Shown piece after piece: positions 9,905 to 21,488 of a stretch of 64,000 nt of DNA (position 1 is the first letter of the stretch; every line of letters starts with the position of its first letter). The notes beneath the pieces are model-generated. The model saw nothing but the letters and a program-made list of their open reading frames with translations, ran no database searches and was not told the origin of the DNA. The position numbers and the translations under genes were made by a program. Origin of the DNA: Phytomonas francai (lineage: Eukaryota; Euglenozoa; Kinetoplastea; Trypanosomatida; Trypanosomatidae); assembly GCA_001766655.1 (NCBI GenBank), contig MJCC01000008.1:623459-687458 (forward strand), given 5' to 3'.

Positions 9905-10549
9905 TATTACCACGCGCTATTTTGGTGAGTATATTAGCGAACGTTTAGGCTAAAAGCTGTCTGAGTACCCAAACAACGCAGGAAGAAATACTAGGATGCT
10001 TAGTAAAAATCTCTAGCACCCTTTCGCAGATGGTCTTAAAAATAATGATAATGGCTAGGCTAAGAGCAGAATCACTATAGAGTAATTTAAAGGGAAGAGC
10101 GACTGAAAGCAGAAAAAAGCTTCCCTTTCGCACTAGAACAAGAAAAGGCATGAAAAGAAAAAGTTGGGAAATTGGAAAAGTTTGAGTTACAAGACGATTA
10201 AGCGTAGAAACGGTTGTTTCGGAAATTTCCACAATCAGGGAAAACGGGAAAAGGTCATTGGTGTTTATGCACCTTTATCTATCTTTAAATCAATGATTTT
10301 CTGTGTAACATCGCTTAATAAGGTCCCCTTTACCTCCTCCATAAAAAAAAAAATCTATTATGATTTGTAACAAAAAAAAGATTCCAAATATCGACCCTCA
10401 ATCAACCCGTGAGCCCTTTAGTTCATCAATTTCTCGACTATACACGTTCACTCTAAAAGAGATCTTTGCGAGCCCTGTCAGAAGGGGCATAGTAAGAGCA
10501 TCTGAGAACAACAACTCTTCATAAAAATAGTGGAAATAGGCCTTTTGCC
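9905..10549. other. intergenic spacer, SYF3 / nucleoporin gene
   Basis: About 645 AT-rich bases with A runs on the plus strand. Short frames here lack protein-like composition. It should contain the splice acceptor of the SYF3 mRNA and the 3' end of the nucleoporin mRNA. Confidence 0.6.
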
Positions 10550-13500
10550 TCAACAGGCTATGCTAGCCAATAGCTCACGCACGACCTCATCCACTTTGGT
10601 AATCTCCAGATGCCGCATTACATCGGGCTGCTGAAGAAGTTCTTTGCCGTAGCGAACTAGAGGATCCAGCACACCAGCCGTGAGTATCATGACATTATGA
10701 TTAACTTTGTCATCCTCTCCGACAACTTTATTGGACACTCCGTTCGTGATACGGTGTTGTACAAATTGACTAGATTTTTCCGACGTTTGAAGAAAGTCAA
10801 TCGCAATGCGTGCAGCGTCAATCCATGGAAGTGATGCCTGTGCCCTGGAAAAGGTATTCACTGAGGAATTCTCTTCATCGCTCTCCTTATAGGATTCCTC
10901 ATCCACACGCCGCTGATAGATGTTAAAGACTTCCATAAGAGTGGTAATAGCAGAGTAAGGATCTGCAGCCCTGTGAGCATCACGCAGCTCAGGTAGTGTC
11001 TTGGTGTAGCTCAGAGTCAACGCTGTCCGTACAACCCTGCGATAGCCCATAAACTGATTCTCCAGCGACGACTGCTCTGCGCAGTAGTCTATGAGATCGG
11101 ACCATTCAGAAAGCACCTCATCACGCACGTCACAATCGAGATGGGTCTCCTGCACGAGGTGGACAGCCCACGCCTCGAGTACGCCGCACGCGTCTGCTTC
11201 AGCAAGCGTGGCGAAGCGGTACGCCTCCGGCCACAGCCTGGCCTCCACCAGCGCGGCTGTCAGACGCTTGACGGCGAGCTCAAAGTCCGCCTGCGGGGCG
11301 CCGTCGATCCAGAGGTCCGTGCAGTCGAGCGAGTGGCCCCGCCGCCACAGCCTCCGCTCGCAGTGCGCCTGGTAGACACGCCGGCGCAGCCACGGCAGGT
11401 CCGACGGGCCGAGCAACCGTCGCGTGTACGGGGCTGCGGCCGCGGCCGGCATCCCAGGAATTGTGACGGGGCCCGCCCCAAGGCCTGACGTAGGGCCTGT
11501 CAAAGGGCCGGCGAAGGGGGGGCGCGGGCCCAGGCTGGCCTCCCGCCCTCCCCCAAAGGCCTGGGGCCCCGACGTGGGAGAGGGGCTGTCGGCGACGGCG
11601 AGCGGGGAGATCAACTCCACGGCGTGGACGGCCATCGACGCGAGCTCGTCGACGGAGAGGGATGACTCGGCGGTGCGGTGTAAGGGGGAGCAGCGGTGCA
11701 GCGACGCGAGGTCAGACATCACGCGCCCGCACTGCGCGTAGGCGTGGCGGTGCATGAGGTAGCGGTAGAGCCCTAGGATGGCCCGGCGACGTAGGGCCGC
11801 CGTGGAATTCTTCGTTGGAATTCGTGCGATGTAATTGTACCACTTGCCTACCAGTACTTCATCCAAGCGTACGGTCGTGTTACTAACTCCAAGAAGCGCC
11901 TCCATGTGCTGTTCAGAGGTGCACGCACACTCGATGATGCTATCCATAATAATGTACGAAGACTCAAGGTAGCGGTCCAAGATGCCAAGTTTTTCAGAAA
12001 GATTAAAGGCATCCTCTAAATCGTGGAAACTGCCACCAAAATCAAAGTCTGTGAGACTGGCATACGAAAGGCACAGTAACGTCTCAATCCTCAGCTCTTC
12101 CAAAGCGAACTGAAGAGACGGGACGGTTGGGGAGGTTGTGAATACAGACCCCTGAGCGTTCGCAACTCTACTCGGCTCGGAAGACTCCTTGCAATCTTCT
12201 TCGTTACCCTCCCCTGCGCATGTGTTGTGTGTAGTAGCATGATCTGGTAGAGAGCTCTGGGGATGCTGCTGCGGTGAACCCGCAAGCACGCGTTGGAGGA
12301 CGAAAAGAAGCTCAACAAAGTAGTATCTATGGGCTATCGTCGGGGAAACGTGCATCACCAGTGAGCTTGTCGGGACGAGTCGACGGAGAACGCCGATGGC
12401 ATACAATTTAATAGCTAGGCCGGGATCCTTGTGTATCCAACACCTTAGCTCCTCACGTTGCTGGGGTGAGGATAGCAGCTTATGGAATGCGCTGTTATGG
12501 CCCTCGTCAGACAACAGAAACTCATGGTCCAGAAGAACATTCGCAAGGTCGACGCCGTCGCTAAACACGCTTAGGCTTCGACATACCGTCTGGCACATGG
12601 AGAGCTGCTGGATGCTGCTGGAGGTTCGCCCCGCATCGAGGTCGTGTAGGAGGGTGTAGTGCTGGAGAATGGGGTTCCAGCGCCGAAGCTGGGCCGCCCA
12701 CGCCGCCGAGGCCTTGAGCAGGCGCGTGCCGCCCGCTTGCCGAAGCCGCGCGGCGATCCGCATCACGAAGCGGGACGACTCCACGTCGTTTACCGCACTG
12801 GTCACGAGGTCGTAGGGAAAGGGGTACAAAAAGACCTGGAGGATCTGCCCAACAATGTCGTCCGTGTTCTTAACGGTGGCAACATCGACGAGGCCAACCA
12901 GCTCCGGGCCCGCAACACAGACGACGTGGTGCGCGGAGGCCAGGAACGCGATGGCGCGCGTCAGTTCCGAGGTCGCAGCGCCTTCGAGGCCCCACCCACT
13001 TGACCCCGCCCACCCGACAAACGTTACCGCCAAAAAGGCGATGCGGTTGAGCAGCTCCCGCAGCACCGCATGCAGGATATAGCGCCGACTGTAGCTGAAG
13101 AAGAAGATGCCACAGGTGGTGAGGACACTCGGCAGGGACACCTCCGACGAGATGCCGGGGAGAGAAAACTGGAGCTCCGCCCTCATCGCCTCACGGATGG
13201 CAATCCGTACGGCCGCCTCGGAAACCTTGCCAGACGGTACATAACCCACCAGGGCCGCGTCACTTAGCAACCGAGGTAGAGATGGCAGGCGGCCTGAGAG
13301 GGGCAACTTGAAGGCCTCGCTAAGGATATCCATTAAATCCTCGGCCCCGCGTGTGGTGAAGTTTAGGATGTCCAAACCCTCCCAAAAAGTAGTGCAAGAA
13401 GGCAACCGATGGAGAACAGAGGTGGTTTTACTGTCCAGGTCTGCTACAGAAACAAGACATAAAGTCCTGGGCGGTAAAATATGATCAGCCGAGCCTGAAG

Positions 13501-15373
13501 CCCCATCCTCGACAGCAACCTCAGTGGCTGCATCAATATCACTTAGAGCTTCCAACTGTTTGATCTCAATAAGATGCTGAAGCCAATGCCTCGCAAACTG
13601 TACAACATAGGCACGGTGATAGTCAAGCCGGTGCTCCAACAACACCAGATGAGGGCCGTGGCTGACAATACCGCCAAGGCGTGCCCCGATGCAGAGGAAC
13701 GTACTTGTGGAAGACCATTGCCACTCCTTCTCTGGGCCAGGATAAGCCTCCAAAATCTGTAGAGCGCCCGAGACATCACAAGCGGAGTGTAAGGCTGAGG
13801 ATACTGAGCGTAAGCACATCAGGTGAGTGTCCTCCTCAACTCCAAGGTCCCACAACACTGCCAAACGCTCCGAAGTGTCTATGGTACACCCGATTGGAGA
13901 ACCGCCTGATATCGGGGACACCATGCTGTAGGAACATTGCATGACAAGTCTATCCTCTGTACTGCATGGGATACACGGCAGTCGCGACCACACGAAATGT
14001 CGCCCTTCGTGCGTTCCGATACACGTGAAAGCATGAATTGAAGACGTCTCTTGGTTATAGGAGGCCCACTGCTGAACCTGTATGAACGGAAGAGGAGCTA
14101 CTGGTAGGGGAATGGAGCTACCACCTACTGCAGTGATGATTTCTCCCAATGGTAAAGGGCATATGGGGTAGTTTTCTAGCGGATTGAGATCCTGATCGTA
14201 CAGTTCGAACATGCCGTTCCACCGAAGCAAGCCAATATATGAAGAATTTTGTACGGCAGTTACAGCTGCATATCTGAGATCGGGCATATTCAGACCGCGG
14301 TTCGCGTTGGTGTCGCTGCCACTGCTGGTTTTCGTTGTCTTTTTCTTGTCCCCTGAGTTGAAAAAGCGACCAATCCAGCCTTTATCGTCACGTTCAGGAG
14401 ACTTTTGTTCCTTTCGATAAACCATGTTTTGGCACGGGGTAGTAGCGCCATCTGGCAAATCTGTCTCGTTGAACCATCTAACCGTCTCCTCTCTGCGAGG
14501 GTGTTCCTTAAAGGGGAATACCTGAATACTGTCATCAAAATAAAGTTCGGCATGCCATAATGACATGCCGTTTGTCACAGCGAATATTGCGGCCACATTG
14601 TTGCGACCTTCAGGGATCTCGGAAAGAACACAAGCACGGAGGTCACTGTAAACGTCAGCATCGTGCGAATCCTTCCTAGACTGAGGGGTTACCGTCGAAT
14701 TATTGGATTGATTGCAATGCTGCTGCCTGAACGGCACTAAGGCGCTCGTATACCCCTTGGCATGCACAGACGATAGTAATTTACTGACGGCAAAGCCGTC
14801 CCTCCCAGAACGTCGGTCTTGGCTAAAGGCATCTGCAATGCGCTCTAGATAAATACCCGCGACGATAGGCCCTTCTGGGGCAAGCACAATAGTGCCCCGG
14901 GGGTCCGTATCCCGTTGGAGGGTCACGCGCAGGTACCCCACCTCCAACGTGGATGCTATCCACGCCACCCCCACGCAGTTCCCGCCCCGCGCGAGCCTCG
15001 TTAAGCCGCACGCGAGCAGCCCCCCGTCCTCCCCCACCCGCACCGGAAGCTCGACGCTGAGCAGGCGCGACGGACTATCGCGAACCTCGCGTGCGCACGT
15101 ATCGTTGTTGACCGCGAGCAGGTGGAGGTGATTCCGTCCACGCCCTTCCAACCACCAGAACACCACGGCGCGTAGGGCGGGCACCGCAAGCGAGCCACTC
15201 CCTTCAAAGGATGGGTTATGGAAGAGAAGAGAGGTCCGACGCGCGCGCGGTGAGCAGGGCGCGGCGTCGGGGAGCTCCACGGATGAAACCGCCGGCGAGG
15301 CCCGGTGAGACTCGGAACGGACTCTAAGCACCGTATTTGAGTCCGATTCATCGAAAAAAAGAGTGCTGATCAT
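10550..15373 (-). CDS. probable Nup120/Nup160-type nucleoporin
   Basis: 1607 residues from ATG at 15373. The first ~560 residues read as a beta-propeller (many short strands such as GVAWIASTLEVGYLRVTLQ, YAAVTAVQNSSYIGLLRWNGMFELYD, PIGCTIDTSERLAVLWDL). The remaining ~1000 residues are helical, ending with repeats such as LTAALVEARLWPEAYRFATLAEADACGVLEAWAVHLV. This propeller-plus-solenoid order and length fit the Nup120/Nup160 scaffold family of the Y-complex (Nup84/Nup107 complex) of the nuclear pore. The assignment rests on architecture and weak motif resemblance; other propeller-solenoid coat proteins remain possible. An insert of about 70 residues rich in Pro, Gly and Ala (about 1250-1320; bases 11420-11620) sits inside the helical part and is far more GC-rich than its surroundings. 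Confidence 0.5.
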   Translation of the reverse strand: MISTLFFDESDSNTVLRVRSESHRASPAVSSVELPDAAPCSPRARRTSLLFHNPSFEGSGSLAVPALRAVVFWWLEGRGRNHLHLLAVNNDTCAREVRDSPSRLLSVELPVRVGEDGGLLACGLTRLARGGNCVGVAWIASTLEVGYLRVTLQRDTDPRGTIVLAPEGPIVAGIYLERIADAFSQDRRSGRDGFAVSKLLSSVHAKGYTSALVPFRQQHCNQSNNSTVTPQSRKDSHDADVYSDLRACVLSEIPEGRNNVAAIFAVTNGMSLWHAELYFDDSIQVFPFKEHPRREETVRWFNETDLPDGATTPCQNMVYRKEQKSPERDDKGWIGRFFNSGDKKKTTKTSSGSDTNANRGLNMPDLRYAAVTAVQNSSYIGLLRWNGMFELYDQDLNPLENYPICPLPLGEIITAVGGSSIPLPVAPLPFIQVQQWASYNQETSSIHAFTCIGTHEGRHFVWSRLPCIPCSTEDRLVMQCSYSMVSPISGGSPIGCTIDTSERLAVLWDLGVEEDTHLMCLRSVSSALHSACDVSGALQILEAYPGPEKEWQWSSTSTFLCIGARLGGIVSHGPHLVLLEHRLDYHRAYVVQFARHWLQHLIEIKQLEALSDIDAATEVAVEDGASGSADHILPPRTLCLVSVADLDSKTTSVLHRLPSCTTFWEGLDILNFTTRGAEDLMDILSEAFKLPLSGRLPSLPRLLSDAALVGYVPSGKVSEAAVRIAIREAMRAELQFSLPGISSEVSLPSVLTTCGIFFFSYSRRYILHAVLRELLNRIAFLAVTFVGWAGSSGWGLEGAATSELTRAIAFLASAHHVVCVAGPELVGLVDVATVKNTDDIVGQILQVFLYPFPYDLVTSAVNDVESSRFVMRIAARLRQAGGTRLLKASAAWAAQLRRWNPILQHYTLLHDLDAGRTSSSIQQLSMCQTVCRSLSVFSDGVDLANVLLDHEFLLSDEGHNSAFHKLLSSPQQREELRCWIHKDPGLAIKLYAIGVLRRLVPTSSLVMHVSPTIAHRYYFVELLFVLQRVLAGSPQQHPQSSLPDHATTHNTCAGEGNEEDCKESSEPSRVANAQGSVFTTSPTVPSLQFALEELRIETLLCLSYASLTDFDFGGSFHDLEDAFNLSEKLGILDRYLESSYIIMDSIIECACTSEQHMEALLGVSNTTVRLDEVLVGKWYNYIARIPTKNSTAALRRRAILGLYRYLMHRHAYAQCGRVMSDLASLHRCSPLHRTAESSLSVDELASMAVHAVELISPLAVADSPSPTSGPQAFGGGREASLGPRPPFAGPLTGPTSGLGAGPVTIPGMPAAAAAPYTRRLLGPSDLPWLRRRVYQAHCERRLWRRGHSLDCTDLWIDGAPQADFELAVKRLTAALVEARLWPEAYRFATLAEADACGVLEAWAVHLVQETHLDCDVRDEVLSEWSDLIDYCAEQSSLENQFMGYRRVVRTALTLSYTKTLPELRDAHRAADPYSAITTLMEVFNIYQRRVDEESYKESDEENSSVNTFSRAQASLPWIDAARIAIDFLQTSEKSSQFVQHRITNGVSNKVVGEDDKVNHNVMILTAGVLDPLVRYGKELLQQPDVMRHLEITKVDEVVRELLASIAC

Positions 15374-16455
15374 GGGTGATCTTTATTTTTGCTTAGCCAA
15401 TCGGATCAGTTATTCGGATTGGTAATATTTATTCTTTTCTTATGTGAGTTGCTGCCTGTTCTAATGCAATACTTTCTCCTTGATATTAAAAGGGAAAAAA
15501 TGGAAAAAGTGATGGGAATTAAGCCAAGTCTAAAGGACTTAAATATTTAGAAAAAAAAAAAACTTTAACTCTTCGATCAGTATCTCCGACTACATCGCAT
15601 TCTAAAACGAAGTGCATCCCCATAGCTTCGTTCTCTTTTTTTTTGCAATTGAATGTAAATGTACATGAAAGTACAGGACTAACTATTTTTAAAAAAAAAT
15701 CGAAATCCGGAGGCTATTAGGATCAATTCTCGAATTCGATATACTCCAGATTTCCTGGAAGAAAAGCACTCTTAATTTCTCTCTTGTTGATGGAAAATGA
15801 AAGCCAAAGGAACGCTATTTAATGGTTCCTTGAATGTATACATAGATTTAAAAAAAATGTATGCTCTGCCTCGCTTACTTTTTGAGGGTGGACCTTTCAG
15901 TATGGTTGCTTTGCTCAAATCTAACTTCAGGAAAAATGAAATCATTGCGCTTGAGAATAACTGATCAGCACAGCAAGAATGCTTATCTTAATAGCAACGA
16001 CGGTAAGTGCATATAAAGACAACCCTTAAAACAAATGCTCGATCAACTCCACGTCGAACGCTAAGGTCGTTAATAATGCACGCTACTAAAGGAAAACCCG
16101 AACCGAGATGCTAAATTTAGCCAAATTGTGTAGTGTAGATGGTTTCTCACTCCGCCCCACATTCCGTACACATAAATTCACCCATCCTAATATTAATCAG
16201 AATCAATGCTCTAAGAATGGCATCTAATCGCGCGAAAGATTCCTTATTGACAAGGGAGAGCTAACGTAACGGTTCGTATGCCCTTTTTTTTACTGCGTGT
16301 GAATAGAGACATATCTAATTGAGATTGTAAGTAACGCAACAAAGGATCCCATACCCATGAGAAAAAGCCTTCTAAGTGTAGTATTATTCTATTTCGAGTC
16401 TGGAGAGCTGGAGCTCCTGCTCCCGACGATGCTTGATAACAAAGCCGAATACGCC
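15374..16455. other. intergenic spacer, nucleoporin / coiled-coil gene
   Basis: About 1.1 kb, AT-rich, with several A or T runs of 8-11. No frame with coding character and no RNA gene was recognised. It presumably holds the 5' UTR and splice signals of the nucleoporin mRNA and a long 3' UTR of the coiled-coil gene. Confidence 0.55.
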
Positions 16456-17655
16456 CTATCCGGCACTCTTCAAAAGGGAAGCATTTGCAGTGTCATCGCC
16501 CCGCGTATTGCATGAATGCTTTTGCAGTATCAAACCAATTTTGCTACGCAAAACACCCTGTTGATTTTCCATCTCACTCCGAGCGTTCATGTAGCGACGA
16601 AGAAGAATCTCCAACTCCTGCTGTCGGGTGTGCTCGAGAAAAATTCGACGACTCTCGATTCTTTTCCGCAAGGCGCGTAATTCTTGATCCTGATGATGCT
16701 GCAAGGCCTGCACATGACGCGCGAAATACGCCACCTTGGCCTCCTCAAACCTCTTGAGATCAAGTGCATCGATGGCGTCTGCCTTTCGCTTCTCCGCCTG
16801 GGCGCAGACGTATTTCTCCTGCCGAGCAAGCGACTGCTGGCGCATGCGGGACTCGATCAGGCCACGACTATACCGCAGTATCCTCGGCGAGGTGTCCCGG
16901 ATCTCCTCGCGAAACTTCACCAACTTGTCGTTTTGACTCTCTACCAATTTAATCTCCTGCTCCATCACTTGCTTGTCAAACTCCGCGATGCGCGCATTCC
17001 ACCCACGGTGGAATTCGCGAAACTCATTGCTGTACGATTCCTCCAGAGCGGCGCGATCGCGCATCTGGGCCTTGGTCAGCTCCTCTACGTAGTTCGACTC
17101 CGCGTCCAGCCGAAGTCGCCTGACGACCTGCTGAATAAAGTCCGCCCTCCTGTACATCGCACGATCCTCGCAGGCCTTCTGGTACGCCTTCAGCGACCGC
17201 GTGGCGAGCTCCGTGCTCGACAGCACCGCCCCATCGGGGGTCGTTTGCCCGAAGACCTCATCCAACACCGCGCAGGCGCGCCTTTCGATCTCAACAAAGT
17301 CGTCGTCCCCGGCCTTGCTCGCGGTGGAAAGGCTCGTGAACTCGGACCCGGACGTGCCCCCCTCTGTCCCATCTTTAAAAGTGGCGGCATGTCGAGAATC
17401 CACGGCTAACGGCACGGTACTGCTACCGCCATGGCTATTATGATTGCCCCCCTCATACCGTTCAGCCTCGCTACAGGATAACTTGGCCCGATCGGGTACG
17501 CGCTTGCAATGCGCTCGTCTGAGCTCTAAAGAGGAGGCTGGGTTGTGTTTGCATTCCAATGCACTAAGGCTGGGAACACCCTTCGTGGAGTTCGGGGATG
17601 CTGAAAAAGCTTCCCTAGTTGCGTGCAATGGGAGATAATTAGCTGCATGATCCAT
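16456..17655 (-). CDS. conserved-looking coiled-coil protein
   Basis: 399 residues from ATG at 17655. The first ~115 residues are Ser/Thr-rich and probably disordered. From about 125 to 375 the protein is almost wholly helical and highly charged, with heptad-like stretches (RAMYRRADFIQQVVRRLRL, EFREFHRGWNARIAEFDKQV, QDQELRALRKRIESRR). The block AYQKACEDRAMYRRADFIQ reads like a folded, conserved core. Such proteins are common in the cytoskeleton and flagellum of trypanosomatids, but no named family was recognised, so a cytoskeletal role is only an inference. No membrane segment or signal peptide is present. Confidence 0.72.
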   Translation of the reverse strand: MDHAANYLPLHATREAFSASPNSTKGVPSLSALECKHNPASSLELRRAHCKRVPDRAKLSCSEAERYEGGNHNSHGGSSTVPLAVDSRHAATFKDGTEGGTSGSEFTSLSTASKAGDDDFVEIERRACAVLDEVFGQTTPDGAVLSSTELATRSLKAYQKACEDRAMYRRADFIQQVVRRLRLDAESNYVEELTKAQMRDRAALEESYSNEFREFHRGWNARIAEFDKQVMEQEIKLVESQNDKLVKFREEIRDTSPRILRYSRGLIESRMRQQSLARQEKYVCAQAEKRKADAIDALDLKRFEEAKVAYFARHVQALQHHQDQELRALRKRIESRRIFLEHTRQQELEILLRRYMNARSEMENQQGVLRSKIGLILQKHSCNTRGDDTANASLLKSAG

Positions 17656-17681
17656 GATCTCTATCCCTATAAATAAATATA

Positions 17682-17711
17682 CGTATATATATATATATAC
17701 GTGTGTGTGTT
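17682..17711. repeat. (TA)n followed by (GT)n microsatellite
   Basis: Alternating TA dinucleotides run to about 17699 and are followed by five to six GT dinucleotides, just upstream of the coiled-coil gene start. Simple-sequence DNA; no function is claimed. Confidence 0.85.
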
Positions 17712-20700
17712 CCTTTTTTTATCCACAGGGCATGAAATACATATAATTAAATATAATGCTTGTGAACAGCCTGGTAAGATGACGAAACACTTCGGAAAAA
17801 TACGCATGTAGGCTCCAGACTTTGCTGTGATGCATTGCAGTAATTTATAAAAGTGTACTAGCCCTTTATAGCCATATCAAAGATAGTCATTGGAATTCTA
17901 TATTTTCTCCTAATCCCAAATAAAGCATATTGTATACTCGATAAAAAAGAAATACATACAAGCCAAGATAGCCAATCATCTCTTATCATCCTAGTTCAAT
18001 CAAGTCGAAGCCGTGCAGTGCAGATAGAACTTTAAAGTAATCCGTGAAGTATACACTTCTGGTACCGTGTTGCTGATGGTCAACCACCCCACCCACCCAC
18101 AAGTTGGAGAATTCAAAACTCAGATGTGGGGCTAAAACAAAAAAAGCCGTCAATGAGTTCCATGCACAACAAGAATGCAGTAGGCATCTAACGAGGCATT
18201 CAAGTATTACACCCTATCGAAATTGTCTTAGATTTGTTGATCGCTTTGTTGATATGTTTACCCCCCCCCATAGAATGTTAATAAACTTCTATATTGCCAT
18301 GAGTGAGGATATTTAATCCTTTTGTGCTAAGGGGAGAATGAGAATGATTGAAACTAATTACTTCGTAACTTCAACTCATACTGAATTTCTTCTATGAATT
18401 TAAGGAAAACCAAATGAGTAGAAAAATAGCACAATAATCAAATCAATGGAGCTCATTCATCTTCAAACGGCGATTCACTTAGTTCACATTTTCCCCCTAA
18501 CCTTGGTTCTTGTGCACATTCACAGCATGTAATTAGTCTCTAAACACTGGGCAGAAAAACCTTTAATAGCTTAAAGGTTAATATATGTGAAGATATCCGC
18601 TGAGAACTTCCATCGAATATCAACCACAACAATAATTAAACAGATAAAAGATTAAGTTATAACTTACAATAGGATTGATAATAAAACTTATATTAAAATG
18701 ACGCTTCACTGTTTCAGAATAAAGAAATAAAGGAAGCAAAATTGCATTCGAATGCTAAGCGGCGAAAATTTGAGATTAGGGGATAAGCTGGTTAAGTAAT
18801 CAGTTTGTATAATCTTTCTTTTCAACAAAGGATTATAAGTTTATGTAGTGCTGTTAGATATGATCCCCATTCGTCAACTTTATAAGGGGTAAATCCAAAA
18901 GCAAAGCATTTTCATAAGGTCCTAATGCACAGAGTTAGAAAAGGATTATAATACCCACTCAGTAGGTTAGTAACTGAATGCACCTACATTCTTTAAAAAA
19001 AAAAAGAAGAGAAATATCGAAATAAAATAAAGCTTGAAAAAATGTATTCATTCAGGTGAGATTGGAAAAAAAAGGTTAAACTCGTGCAAATGGACTTCGT
19101 TGTTATCATCATCTCTCACGCCTTAGGTTCAACCTTTTTTCTTAGCAACAAGAAAATGAAAAGCAGGAAGAAAAAGCATTACGCTATGTAAAAAAGGAAA
19201 GTATACATATTTTTCTTTGACACAAAAAAAATATAAAAATATATATTTCTGATAAACATTCTACATTAATTTTCCACTTTACATATGAACAAGTTCGTGA
19301 TCGTAGAAGTGCTTGGAATTATTTTAGTCATTTAATCTGGATTCGAGATGTATATATTTGTTCATTTGCTTTGTGCTGAAGTTAATTATACTGTTTCCAA
19401 AATTGTTATGTTGAACATCAATTAAAAGTTGGTAAATATTATATAAACGATTCCTTCTTATACGCCTGTGCATATAAAAGTTAAAAATACACGTGAAATA
19501 AAAAACTATACAATACTTCTGATCCACTCTCATTGGTATATGGATCAGTTTTAGATACTGGCAGCTAAACAGGGGATCTTTGTATAATATTCTCCATTGA
19601 AAAGACAACAAATTCTACCCCTTTTGTTCCAGTGATATTTACCAGGACTATGCTGGTCCGCTCATTTTTGTGCTCATCTTGAGGATTCTTTCGTGTCCAA
19701 CGAAGCCAGTAAAATGAGTGGGGTAAAGTTATGTTTTATGTTTTGATAAAGTTTTTAGAAGCAGAAATTTTTTAGGGGGAATAAAGCCAAATAATTTTTG
19801 GCTTAGAAGATGCCTCATATTAGCCATATTTATCCCCTGTTTGTTGATCCATGCTAACCAGCGACAAAGCAAAACCAAAGCAAAAAGTACAAAGCAAGGA
19901 CAATCGCTAAGCTTGAACAGGGAAAAGAAGAGTATACTGCAGCTTTGTATTGTCTTCTAGTTTCTACTGTTTATTTATTATGAAACACATTTTTTTAAAT
20001 GAAGAAACAGTTAACCTGATCATTAAAAAAGAAAAGGAAAAGACGAAGCCTATATTAACTCAAAACAATAATAAATGTATAAGTAAGAATGCGTGAATAT
20101 ATATACATGCAAAAGATGATTAGTAGCACATATTTCGCATCCTTTTCGTCTTAAATTAATACTCAGAAAGAAATATTTGTAAAGAAGTACAAAGTCGCAC
20201 TAAAGAAGCATTTTGAATAGTAAAAGTATCTCAATTCACTTCAAGAAACTGAAAAGTGAAAAAAAGTGGAGAAAACGCAATAAAAAAAATCAAGAAAGTT
20301 ACTTTTAGTCATATAACTAACTCAAAAATGCAGAAAAGAGTATAGACAAGCCGACTTTGAAATGAAAATTCGCTGTATATAAGCCCACAATTTGTTCTGG
20401 TTTACACTTCTCTTTCTTTCTTTTTCCAGATTGCATATAGATTTACATATAAGGAAAATATATGAGAACCTCCTGAATAGAGGAGCTGATCAAAATTGAC
20501 AATCTTTCTTCGTAACTTGATACCATTTTCTTTCATGAGGTTTATATCGCACCTCATAAGCCACTGCTTAACGTTCGAAACTATGAACTGAATGTAAAGT
20601 TTCTATTTAAAAAAGCGCTTAATCACTAAAAGACAATATTTTGCTTCCTACGCCATGAATTTCATCTATAGAATAAGCAGAGGATTGTATAGACAAAAAT

Positions 20701-21463
20701 GTATACTATTGTTGAAATAAATCTATATCCATCTTTGCTATTATTTCCAATATAGTAATCACTGCATTCATGGTAAATAAAAAAAGACCTGATGTTCGGT
20801 TCTTTCTCCAATTCACACGAACTAAAACCATTGAAAACAAAAATAGATACTAAACCATATATATGTATATAGATATTTATTTAAATACATCCATGGTGCG
20901 CACGTTTTAAGAATAAAATGTAAAAGGGATCAAAAGAAAAAAGAGAAAACTAAAAATGAAAAAAGCTAACAAAGGAAATGAGTCATGTAAATAAAAATAA
21001 TATTAAACAAAAATCAACTTGGAAAATTAGAAGCAAAACGAGGAGGCACGAATTCTCAAAAAAGTAGAAAGAAAAAAGTTAAATATGGAAGAAGAAGAAA
21101 AAGGTTCGAATATAAACTCTGGAAGAAAAACAGATTGGGGGAAGGGGAGAAGTAAAATGAAAAATTAGTCGATTTTACTACGCATTCTCACTGAAAGAAA
21201 AAAACATATGTACCATACATATAATATTCACTGTTTTGCGTTCTTTTTCAGTTTTCAAAATAAAAAAAGTTACCCCATATAAGAGAAGTTATCTTCTATG
21301 TGGTGTGTGTATATCGCATCCCTTACAGGAATGCAATTTTACAAGCCTTGCCCACCGTTGATACCTCACGGAGGAAAACGCGGTTGTGACAGAAGCCCTC
21401 CGCTCGAGACACAGACGCTTCGCTGTTACGCCCGTCGCCGGTGAGGGTGGTCTCTTGAGCCGA

Positions 21464-21479
21464 CCCCCCCCCCCCCCCC
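21464..21479. repeat. C16 homopolymer next to kinase stop codon
   Basis: Sixteen C on the plus strand, ten bases beyond the stop codon of the kinase gene; on the mRNA-sense strand this is a G run right after the stop. It marks the sharp end of a very GC-rich coding island. Confidence 0.95.
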
Positions 21480-21488
21480 TCCCCTGTC

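Larger units (their letters stand above)
17656..21488. other. 3.8 kb gene-free AT-rich interval
   Basis: The longest interval without a recognisable gene inside a cluster. It is strongly AT-rich with many A runs. The only frames (for example 19324-19611 minus, 18104-18316 plus) have composition typical of random AT-rich DNA. A TA/GT microsatellite lies at the left edge and a 16-base C run at the right edge. Since the kinase gene upstream is transcribed leftward, most of this could be its 3' UTR, but a diverged, non-coding or lost gene is also possible. Confidence 0.55.

Noticed and set aside
19324..19611. 95-codon minus-strand frame in the 3.8 kb gene-free interval
   Set aside because: Rich in Tyr, Ile, Asn and Lys as expected by chance in AT-rich DNA; no recognisable domain.
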